Positions 30,439-40,161 of a DNA stretch of 64,000 nt are shown here, piece by piece. The stretch comes from Aculops lycopersici (Eukaryota > Arthropoda > Arachnida > Trombidiformes > Eriophyidae): positions 2,411,700-2,475,699 of the forward strand of contig WNKI01000002.1 of NCBI GenBank assembly GCA_015350385.1, in the 5' to 3' direction. The first letter of the stretch is position 1, and each line of letters starts with the position of its first letter. The position numbers and the translations under genes are program-made. The notes below the pieces were generated by a model. It was not told the DNA's origin, ran no database searches, and saw only the letters and a list, made by a program, of their open reading frames with translations.

Positions 30439-30983
30439 GTTGTGTAATCGTGGTGTAGATTATGATAAATGCAATCGAAACTTGAAAACTAAACCGCTCT
30501 ATTTATACTGAGGTTCTACCACAACAACAACAACAACATCAATAAACTCACCCGTCCTAGAGTTTGATGAGGAGGAGATATGTGATGTGTCCTCAGGATT
30601 TCCTCTCACCTGTATTTGATAATGTCTTCCAAATGATGTACTTCGATTGTTACTTCTGTAAGAAGTGTAATGGAGGGCATTAATCGGCGAGCGAACTAGT
30701 TAGATATAACAGATATCAACTTTCGGATTGCAAAATTGGCTCTCTGCAATGCGTTTTGTAATTGGCGCTCCACATCTAACGCATGCGTTTCAATGCACGC
30801 ACGCCGACGAACGAGCAAAACCTCTATTGGACAACCAAGATAGTATTCCTTTGTCAAGCACGATCCAAATTTGTTATTATATTACTTCTACGAGGTTGGT
30901 TTCGACAACCATCGATTGACAACCCTCCATCCTATCCAACCAGCCTATTCTTTCGGTAGAGAACCCATCGATATATAAATATC
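30439..30983. promoter_or_regulatory. divergent promoter region between ELOB (minus) and PSMA7 (plus)
   Basis: These 545 bp separate head-to-head start codons of two ubiquitin-proteasome genes. The region contains a short CAA run (about 30521-30538). I see no obvious similarity to the PSMC2/CAD promoter block. Confidence 0.5.
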
Positions 30984-32037
30984 ATGGGCTCATCGCTTTA
31001 TGACAGAGCAATCACAGTATTCTCACCTGATGGTCATCTGTTTCAGGTAGAGTATGCCCAAGAGGCAGTCAAGAAGGGTTCGACAGCAGTAAGTATCTTA
31101 TAGGCAATATTCTCTGAATGATCAATAGAAATCTTGAAGCCACTCAGCCTCTAACTCAGAAACTTTCTCTCTATTCAAATCTAGGTTGGTGTTCGCGGAG
31201 ATCATGTAGTTGTCTTGGCTGTTGAGAAGAAATCGGTGGCCAAACTACAAGTTGATAGGACTATGAGAAAGATTTGCTCCATTGATAATCATGTTTTTAT
31301 AGCATTTGCAGGTCTGACAGCCGACGCGAGGATATTGATCGATCGAGCCAGAATAGAATGTCAATCACATAAGCTGACAGTAGAGGATCAAGTGAGTCTC
31401 GAGTACATCACCAGGTTTATAGCGCAACTCAAGCAAAAATACACCCAATCAAACGGTAAAAGGCCCTTTGGTATCTCTGCCCTAATCACAGGTTTTGATG
31501 AGGACGGAACCCCCCGATTATTCCAAACAGACCCATCAGGTGAGTCTCTAATCTTGATAGAAGATTTGACTGCTATCGAAGCCTCAATATAGCATCTCTA
31601 AAACTCTTTAATGATGATATTCGTAACAGACCTGTTATTAAGGTGAAACAATCACCTTATGATTAGTTGTGCATTCTGACGTCTACCTGAATATTAAATT
31701 ATTCGAAATATATCAATTTAACTAACTAAAACTTCAATTCTACAACTTGATTTCCGCAGGTGTTTACCATGAATGGAAAGCAAATTCAACCGGTAGAAGT
31801 GCCCAGACAGTAAGGGAATTTTTAGAGAAGAATTATACACCTGAGATTGCAGCCAAGGATGATCAAGTAATCAAATTAGCCGTTCGTGCCTTGCTAGAGG
31901 TTGTACAAGGAAAGAATCTCGAGGTTGCTATAATGAAGCACAGGACTCCCATGAAACTACTTAGCACAAGTGAGGTAGATGCAATTGTTGCCGAGATTGA
32001 AAAGGAGAAGGAGGAGGCGGCGGCGGCGGCCCAATAA
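30984..32037 (+). CDS. PSMA7: 20S proteasome subunit alpha-4 (PSMA7), three exons
   Basis: Exons are 30984-31088, 31185-31539 and 31760-32037, giving 245 residues. Donors are GCA|GTAAGT and TCAG|GTGAGT; acceptors are CTAG|GTTGG and CGCAG|GTGTT. Phases are 0 and 1. The alpha-subunit signature YDRAITVFSPDGHLFQVEYAQ starts at residue 6, as in the N-terminal gate of the 20S core. Also present are RRLxVEDQ-like helix sequences, ITRFIAQLKQKYTQ and RPFGISALITGFD. The N terminus has a few extra residues (MGSSL) before YDR compared with the usual MSYDR. The C terminus is Glu/Lys then Ala-rich. The introns are 96 and 220 bp, small relative to those of DIRAS. Confidence 0.96.
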
Positions 32038-32737
32038 ACAACTCAAAGGTAAACTCTATATCCTAACAAACTTTAGTGTAAAATGCTATTGGTGTTAACT
32101 ATCACAACATCAGGATCAATTAAATATTGGCCGACCTATGAGGCCGCATCTTGTTGTATAATTGAAAAGCATATCTCAATTGGCTAATATCATTGAATAT
32201 CTTGAGACTCATTCCTACCCGATAACATTGTTTAGTTATAATGATTCTTCATAGATAGAATTCATTTTTACCTATTACACCTCAGGATGACTCGAGATAC
32301 ATTTGCATCCGAAACTTTCATTCCGACCGGAGGGGCAAAAGTGCTCGCGTGTATTTGCGTCAACACACGCCATTGGAAATGTGCATTTGATTTCCCTCAA
32401 GATATTTCCAATCTCTATCAACTTCAGATATCTCATTGAGAAGAGATAAGAATTACACTCGTTGACTTTTGATTTGCGAATCGATCGAATGAGCATCCAG
32501 GCGCTGATTTTGATTTAGTGTAGGAGTCTAGAGGATCTCAAGAAAAAATATTTACACAGGAGATGGTCGCAAAAATTTAGAAAATTTCCCCACGAAATAC
32601 GCGTAGAAAATCCGAATTTCGCTGCGGATCTGTGCGATTCGCAAAATACAAGTGAACAACTTTATTCTAATTCATTTGACTATAAATATTTCAGCAAAAA
32701 TATACTAACCAAAGAATTAACCAAGACAATAAGCACG
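32038..32737. other. intergenic, with one doubtful Cys-rich minus-strand frame
   Basis: This is 700 bp between PSMA7 and NAA10, same orientation. A minus-strand frame at 32275-32496 (73 codons) ends in a Cys-rich stretch with five Cys in about 30 residues. It has no signal peptide and no homolog I recognise. The rest is AT-rich and shows nothing. Confidence 0.4.
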
Positions 32738-33271
32738 ATGGACATACGAAGGGCAACTCCGGAGGACTTGCTCGACATGCAAGATTGCAATTTAAAGTGC
32801 TTACCTGAAAACTACAATATGAAATACTACTTCTACCACGGACTAAGTTGGCCCCAGCTTAGTTATGTTGCAGAGGAAGACGGAAAGATTGTAGGATATG
32901 TATTAGCAAAACTAGGAGAGGATACAGATGAAGAACCATCCGGCCATATTACTAGTTTGGCCGTCAAGAGATCACATCGGCGTTTGGGTTTAGCTAGGAT
33001 ATTGATGGACCAGGCAGCGAGAGCGATGGTAGAATGTTTCAATGCAAAATTTGTCAGTTTGCATGTTCGGAAATCGAACAGAGCTGCATTTAGTCTTTAT
33101 GCAAACACCCTAGGTTTTGAAATAAGCGAAATAGAGCCCAAGTATTATGCTGATGGGGAGGATGCGTATGCAATGAAAAGAGATCTGGTTAGCTTTGCCC
33201 GACAGGAGAAGCTTCAGCCGCCGGATGAGGCTAAATTCTTTGAAGTGAAGAAAACCACAACGAAAGCGTGA
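32738..33271 (+). CDS. NAA10: N-alpha-acetyltransferase 10 (catalytic subunit of NatA)
   Basis: The protein is 177 residues, one exon (human 235). It acetylates nascent N termini co-translationally as part of the ribosome-bound NatA complex with NAA15. The GNAT fold is nearly identical to animal NAA10: LPENYNMKYYFYHGLSWPQ (substrate loop); GHITSLAVKRSHRRLGLA (acetyl-CoA-binding RRLGLA); HVRKSNRAA; and EPKYYADGEDAYAMKRDL. The acidic Ser-rich tail of the vertebrate protein is replaced by a short Lys-rich tail. The start is supported by the canonical MxIRxAxPEDL N terminus. Confidence 0.97.
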   Translation: MDIRRATPEDLLDMQDCNLKCLPENYNMKYYFYHGLSWPQLSYVAEEDGKIVGYVLAKLGEDTDEEPSGHITSLAVKRSHRRLGLARILMDQAARAMVECFNAKFVSLHVRKSNRAAFSLYANTLGFEISEIEPKYYADGEDAYAMKRDLVSFARQEKLQPPDEAKFFEVKKTTTKA

Positions 33272-33533
33272 TAGTAGTGATAGGTATAGCCATCTATCCT
33301 TTTGTAGGAACTACAGTGTATTATATTTATTATTACTTCTGATGACTGATGATACATAAGTCCTCAGGTTCTACAATCTATACACATGTTCGATGCATTA
33401 TCAAATAAAGTTCCGTATCACAGAGTCGTTGCTTCTAAAAAGTCGACTCTTTTCGATGCGGAGCATCTATAACTATAGTTATGTTCACGGTGATTGCAAC
33501 TTTAAGCTGTTCTACAGATGGAAAGTCTTGAGA

Positions 33534-35045
33534 TTACTTTGATATCTTCAGTTCCTCAATTGAGGTGCCAAGTGAGTTCAAATCCATCTGCATCATTGGG
33601 TTTTTTGGCCGTGGCACGTTTGCTAAGGCAGCTTGCATCTTTTGCTTGAGACAGGTAATCTCCTCTCTGCGGGTTTCATCAAAGTTCACATAAGTTTCCA
33701 TGACTAGGACATCGTCAATGAAAATATCCAAGTCGCTATCAAATCTATCGCAAGCAATGAGCTCAAAGTCGACTCGGTCATCTACTTTGCGTCCATTTCT
33801 CTTACGTTTCTTGACAATTTTACCATCGAAACTTTCAGTGGTCCTACTGGAGGGGTCCAAAACTTCTCCTGGGTTTGCACCATCTGCTGAGTCAAATGTG
33901 GTTACGCCACTAGAGACACTACCTGTTGACTTACGAGAGTTAGGATCCCGAGAGACGACACTCGAAGTGGGTCGAGTTGTTGGGTCTAAGAGTAAACAAT
34001 CTAGCCAGTAATCAGGGTTGCTGAAGCACCGAAGTCGCCTTCCAGGTGCCGAGCCCCATTTTCCCTTCTTGCCATTTGGCTTAACACCAGCCAGAGAAAC
34101 TGCAATGCCTTGTCTTGGTATTTCGAAGAAGATCCTTGGGATCAAGTAGAGGAAGATCAAGTGAACAGCAAACTCCTCGCCGTAGTCCACAGTTTTGATT
34201 AGTATCTTGGTGTGTCCGGTGCCCTTGGGGCTTCTACCTATGATCTCGGCGCGCTCCCAAAAGTTACCTTTGGGCTGATAAACCATACAAGGAAAGCCTG
34301 GCAGTATGAACTCTTCAGGTACACAGTAGGATTCAATAGGATACCTGCTGGTATTGAAGTAGAGAGTAACTGCATGGCTTAGCTGGTCGATTGTTTGCGT
34401 TGCCTCGCTCTTGATGTTGACAAAAATGTAACTTGGATCTTGTGATCCCACAATAAGTGCTCTATGAAGACCACGAGTTCCTGGTACATTAGCTGAGGTT
34501 AGTGGCAGTATCAAGTCGTGATACTCTTCGCCTGGCAGTACAACATCGGGCGGAAAGTCGTCGTCTCGCATCAGCCAAGCTTTAGTGATGAGATCGTTCG
34601 GATTTGTCTCGCGCTGTAGGTCTCCGTAACTCGAATCTCCGTCCAGATCTTGCATAGCTAAATTGAGACCCAATCTTGCATCGTGCAGGATCTTGTCCTT
34701 TGGATAGTCCTTGAATAGAACTGCAGTTCCACTATCTGGTTCCTGGACAGTAAATACATCGGGTAGACTTGCAATCATCTCAGCCAGATGTTCAAAGCCT
34801 AGCTTCTTGATGTCCAGTTGGCGACCAAAGATTCTTTTGTAGGTGTCGCAGAATGCCAAACTTGGAATGCCCATTGGACTTGTGGTTAGCACCATCTGAA
34901 GACGTAATTTCCTCAATTCGGTCACCCCAACATAAGTCTCGTCGTCAACCTCTTCGGTGTCTTTGGCGCAATCAGTTTGCTTCGGCCACTCGTCAAAAAT
35001 TGTGGGCCTCAAGGCCGCCATCTTAGCAACTAGATCTTGTCTCAT
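33534..35045 (-). CDS. LOTUS- and Tudor-domain protein (Tejas/TDRD5/TDRD7-like)
   Basis: The protein is 503 residues, one exon. A LOTUS/OST-HTH domain lies at about 42-115 (LRKLRLQMVLTTSPMGIPS, LAFCDTYKRIFGRQLDIKKLG, EMIASLPDVF). By family knowledge such domains bind Vasa-type helicases or RNA. An extended Tudor domain follows (about 235-340: PCMVYQPKGNFWERAEIIG, VDYGEEF, IPRIFFEIPRQGI), the methyl-arginine reader of PIWI-pathway proteins. After a low-complexity stretch with a basic KKRKRNGRK cluster, a further conserved segment (IFIDDVLVMETY) completes the SN-like part. One LOTUS plus one Tudor matches the Tejas arrangement. A germline piRNA/nuage role is inferred. It is convergent with NAA10. 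Confidence 0.75.
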   Translation of the reverse strand: MRQDLVAKMAALRPTIFDEWPKQTDCAKDTEEVDDETYVGVTELRKLRLQMVLTTSPMGIPSLAFCDTYKRIFGRQLDIKKLGFEHLAEMIASLPDVFTVQEPDSGTAVLFKDYPKDKILHDARLGLNLAMQDLDGDSSYGDLQRETNPNDLITKAWLMRDDDFPPDVVLPGEEYHDLILPLTSANVPGTRGLHRALIVGSQDPSYIFVNIKSEATQTIDQLSHAVTLYFNTSRYPIESYCVPEEFILPGFPCMVYQPKGNFWERAEIIGRSPKGTGHTKILIKTVDYGEEFAVHLIFLYLIPRIFFEIPRQGIAVSLAGVKPNGKKGKWGSAPGRRLRCFSNPDYWLDCLLLDPTTRPTSSVVSRDPNSRKSTGSVSSGVTTFDSADGANPGEVLDPSSRTTESFDGKIVKKRKRNGRKVDDRVDFELIACDRFDSDLDIFIDDVLVMETYVNFDETRREEITCLKQKMQAALANVPRPKNPMMQMDLNSLGTSIEELKISK

Positions 35046-36352
35046 CTTGATATGATTTGGTAAGTTTTTTTGTCACAGAGGATCTATCTATGTCGTCTCT
35101 TGGCATTCGAAGTTGTTATTGTGGTAATCTCTAGACGTCAATTAAGTTTTTGGTGTCATTGATGTTGAATACTTGGTATGTGTGTCATAAGCTTTCTTAG
35201 TCAATGGGAGGAGTGTCAATTAGTCTACAAAGAGCCCAAAGGGTAAGATTGGAACATTGCCTCAAGAATGTGAAACATGATATTCTATATCAAGCAAAAA
35301 AGGCCACGTTGGTGATTGGAAAAATTAGCAAATTGTTTCGAGGAATTCGATCCGATTTCGAATACCAAAACCAATAACAACAACTTGTTACTCTCTCTTC
35401 GGGCAAGGAGTCGAAGTGTGCGAGCGAGCCAGCAAGCAGGCAATGCGATAGCCAGTGGCGTTAGGTGCACGTGCGGCACAGAACAACACAGTGTGTGCCA
35501 CGCACAGAATTACACATATAAAATGTATGAGAACAGAATAAAAAGTCGTCATTAGAGCGATAGAAGTGAACTTAGCGCTACACGTGTCCATTTTCGATAT
35601 GGAATGACAAAAAACCTGTGCACGCGTCTCTGTGACTATCCCGCCCAATGAGCCAAAATCCGAATCAAAACAACTATCCTATGATCCAATCTCGTGATCT
35701 TTCACGACCTACCACACTGAAAGGAAGATTAAATTCCAGGTTCCCAGTTCCAAGAACCTGGAATTGGAGGAGAATTTGAATTGACAAAATCAAGTTGATT
35801 AATGTTAGACAATTAGGTTTCTTGTTGTCTCCACTTCAGTCTAGTCATTCTATTTGAGGACAACAACACAATCCATTCCAGTGCTTTTATTTATAATCCA
35901 ATTCTTTCATTTTAAAAACCAATCATGTCTCGATAACACAAATGATAATGATGAACAAGCGAGAAGTTTGGCGCAACATTAGACCTGCAAACAGCGGGTT
36001 TCACCTCCCTCTCTCTCTTTCTGTCTCTTTCTCTCTAACAGGTGGTTGCAACTTCCCTCTACTGATTTGATTAATGATTGTATTCATGTCTGTGTCTAGT
36101 AAAGTTCACTTTCGTTTCCAGCCAAACAATTGAGTTGATTCCAGCTGAACAACAGCAAATCTAAGTCAATTGGATTGTGAGTGTCATTGATAAAATTTGA
36201 AACTGAACTAATTTCACCCAGAAGTCCGATAATTTGCGCAAACTTAATCTCTCTCGAGATATAGGGATCTCCGTTGGCCAAGTTCATTAAACAGGCAAGT
36301 GGTTTCTCTCTTTTCTTTCTGCAAATCTACAGATTAGTTCCTTTAAACGATA
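35046..36352. other. intergenic: LOTUS-Tudor 5' flank and DIRAS 3' flank
   Basis: No gene is seen. It contains a perfect 12-bp hairpin (35732-35765), a CT-rich tract near 36007-36038, and TTTATT (AATAAA on minus) near 35888. Confidence 0.5.
35732..35765. repeat. perfect 12-bp inverted repeat, 10-nt loop
   Basis: AATTCCAGGTTC (35732-35743) and its exact reverse complement GAACCTGGAATT (35754-35765) flank ten bases. It lies in intergenic DNA. Confidence 0.9.
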
Positions 36353-39300
36353 TCACATAATTTCGCACTTATTCTTCAACTTTTCCCTCCTAATCTGCGA
36401 CCTGGACTTTTTTAAATCCAATTTGAGTGACATAACTCGCGTCTTGTCCAAAGACAATAATTCCTGGAATGCCTGCTGTACATTTAGGTTCATCTTGGCC
36501 GAGGTTTCCATGTGTCCACTATCCTTCATTGACTCGCTGACCACCTTGCTGGCCAGCTCCTTCTTAACCTCCCTATTATTCTCTTCGTCACACTTATTGC
36601 CCACGATCATGATTGGAACTCGGACACCATCGCCGCCTTTGTTGTGTAATGTCCAGTAGGTCAGTCAGTTAGTCGGTCGTCAGATCAATTGGTTAATCGA
36701 TTGTTGGCATGTTTTTTGTTTGTTCCGTTGGTTGGATTGACGTATAAATGGTTTGTTCAAAGAGGGTAAAGGTGGAATGTGGGCGTAGAGGAAGTGGACC
36801 AGGTGGTTGCGCTGTTAGTACATGTACTGTAGTTTCGTTAATGGGTCGTAGCGACCTTTATGGAGTGAGTTGTCACCCAGCCTTGGGTCGGTTAGAGTGG
36901 GGCAACATGAGATAGCAAAAAACACACTAACACACACATTCGAACTTCATGCACCAACTCGACGTTAGAATTGGATGTAGCAAGAAGGTAACTAGAGGCA
37001 CTATGTACTCGATTGCTGTCTACTTTGTGTCCATCTTGGTGGGTGCTAGAGATAGTAGTAGCGATGGCGGTGTCGTTTGGGGGACGGTGGCTGAAGCAAA
37101 AATACTAACCGTCACGCTAATGGAGATGAAATTCTGTAGAAAATTGGCCACCTGACTAACCAGCCAACCAAGCAACAGAACACTAGGAGTCTAAGTATCA
37201 CGATTTTCTCGTGTTCGGCTCGCACTAGTCGCTACTCGCGACTAGCGACTAGCGACTCGGGCGCCAACTAAAACAGGAAGTGAGGTTACTATGCGCATAT
37301 CAGGCGGTAAGACGATGGAGTGGGCAAAAGGCACAAATAAACGCCAAGGTCACTCGGGAGTCTTCGACTAAATGGTAGCTTGCTCGCCAGCTGTCTTGTC
37401 GTATCGTTTCAGTCTCACCTACTCCCCCTCCCCCCTCCCCCTCTCTCTCTCTCTCTCTCTGGTGAAAAGAGTCTCCCGTTGCGCAACTCAATCCCCGGGG
37501 CCGCAGCCGCCTTCGCCGCCACTACTTCCAGTGTCCAGCTTTCACAGATTCCAGTACACTAATGAACCCAATCAATAACTCTTCTCCTCGCGCAACTCGA
37601 ACCCGGAGCTCGGAACCAGAGCCCCACCCCTCAGCCGCCAAGTCGGCCAAGTGGAAGCAGCAGTGGCGCAACCACTGCCCGCCTACACGCAGCTGACAAC
37701 CTGCAAATGGCATTCCGATTCATCAGGCCGCCAGTTGCGTAAGCGACCTAGTTAGCGGCAGATTGTCTTGGTGCTTCGGGTTCAACTTCTACCCTCGATC
37801 TTTCTGCCCCTGACTCCGAGAAGATGCCAACGGAGAAAAGCACAACCTATGAAACGTTGGGAGGCGTAAAGCTTGCGTGTTGAATTATCTTCCCGATCCT
37901 CGTCGTCGTGAAACTTTTATTGTCACTATGTAGGCGCCTAATGATGCCAAAATCGAAGCATCCTCATTAGGGACTATCCTGTGGATAAGATCATAGTGGA
38001 TTAGATTGGGCCCAAGAAGACTTGGCCCAATCCTGACTTGCAAACATGTCTATTTATAAATACATAACCACTACAACGAAACGAGACCTCTTCCTAAGCA
38101 ATCGGCTGGCAACTAGCGAGCGCTCAAACTCTCTACCAAAACCGAGACCGAAACCGAGACCGAAACCAAGACTTGCACCAACTTGAACACAATCGAACTG
38201 CAGAGGGACACGCGACTCGACTCGCGAAGCGCACCGGAAGTGAGCGCTAACTCGACGGCAAGTTCCACTTAGTTTGATTGCATTTCTTCAACCAATTTGG
38301 TCTTTGTAAGCCAATCGTTTGGTCATATGTTGCCAAATGTACTAGAGTTGAAGCTTGCCAGCTTAGAGTTGCTCGTAATCAGAGAGACAGACAGTCAGTT
38401 AACATTGAGGCCCGCGGAGTAAATTTGCCAAAACCCATTCGCTTCTGAAACTTCTGTCGTCGAGTTTTAGCCAGAATTAGAGCTGCCAGTTGCAACTTAA
38501 GCTTTGTATCCCATTTCTAGTTTTAATCTTGGCTACGAATGGCGACGGAGGCTTTACAACGTTTAAATATAGAAATTGGATCCTCTCTTTGGTTGTTGGC
38601 AAGCTGACAGCAAACAGCCGATGACAGCAAACCCGATTTGCTGGGCCCTTAATTCAACCAACCCGAACCAAATGAATCGAATTGAATTGAATTGAACCAT
38701 TGCATCTGATTTGAGTGGATTCCAATTGCAGACTGTTACCCAGTAAGACTCGGCACGTCGAATGAACGATCGGAGGATGGATGGATCGAAGGATCGAACC
38801 ATCCATCTATCCCAATTCCGTTTGCTCTTGCTCTTGTCATTGAGTGGCTGGCCAGTCGGTTGGCTAGACTTGCGCCGCGCAACTATGCCGTTCGAAGCAT
38901 CCAACTAGCTAGCTTGCTATTTGGATGGCTAAGTAGCGATAGCTTAGCGCCTACTTAGCTCACTACTACTTCGAGGCTAAGACAGACGCTGCCGCCAAGA
39001 GGACTGTTGTACGCGGTCAAGAGAGTTTATCTTTCAGGGTTAAGGGAACACTAGCTAGTCGTTTTCTTCCTCTACTTTGAGTGTCTCTTTCTGCTGAGAC
39101 TCGCTGGCAACTCGAGCCGAGAGGATTGAGAAAACGATCGTCAAACGAGCTCTAGATGTTGGTAGATGATTGTGGTGCTCCTTGTGCTTTTTGTAACAGC
39201 AACTAAAATGGCAATGGGAATGGCAATGGTACCAGTGATGATGATGATGATGCAACGATGTGTAACCCCAACCAGACACTTGCAAGTGAACCACCGCCGA

Positions 39301-40109
39301 GTTCGGGGGTTGTTCATCACGAGTTCCGCCGGAAGAGCGCAAAAGTTGGTGGCCAGTCGGAAAGAGGCGAGCTAGTATCGGAAGAGGAGCAATAGCAATG
39401 GTTATGGCAAAGCAAGAAAAAGAAAAAGAAAAAGGGAGAGATGGAAAGAGATAGCGAGCAGTTGGTCAGTTGGAATTAAGATTAATGGCCAACTCATCCA
39501 CAGCATACAGGGCGGCCGAAGCCACTAGCTTGCCAAAAAAGTCTTGCCAGTTGCTCGGTTGCTATCTCCGCTTGCCGTGAGTCCATCGTCTTGGTCTTTT
39601 CTCGCTCGGCTCGCTTGTTCAGTTGTTCAGCTTCGAATGGAGAACTGTCGAGAGACAGAGAGGGGCGAATGGGCTGATATATTGGATTTCCATGATGCTC
39701 ACACTGTGTGGCCGCCCGTGGAAATTGGTGTTGTGGTTGACGCTATCCACGCTTTGAAATGCGAGTGGAAGAAAGCAACATTGAGACTATCGTTTTGTCG
39801 TGGTGGCCGTTGCAGCAAAGACACCAAACTTCCAAGAGTCTATGGTTTATTGTGAGAGACTAAAGGGGGATTCTGCAAGTAGCAAGCGAGTTTATCTTCT
39901 CCTCTACTTTCTCTCTCTCTTCCTACGCCCTTTGAGGTTACTGAGGATCTCAAGTGAGCAGCAGCAGCATAGATGACGCGCGCAACTTTGGGGGTAAATT
40001 TTTCATTTTCATCTCACTGGAGACAAACAAGCTGCCGCCTTTGGAGGCTCAATGGGTCGACCGGTTAGTCGGTTAGCGGTTATTGTTGGTGTTTCTGACT
40101 CAACGTTGC

Positions 40110-40161
<52 letters not shown>

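Noticed and set aside
37522..37713. Peptide ISVLESVKAG resembling the missing DIRAS segment after LVYS
   Set aside because: It runs into a stop and lacks matching splice phases. The true exon at 43536-43600 gives a full match with correct phases.
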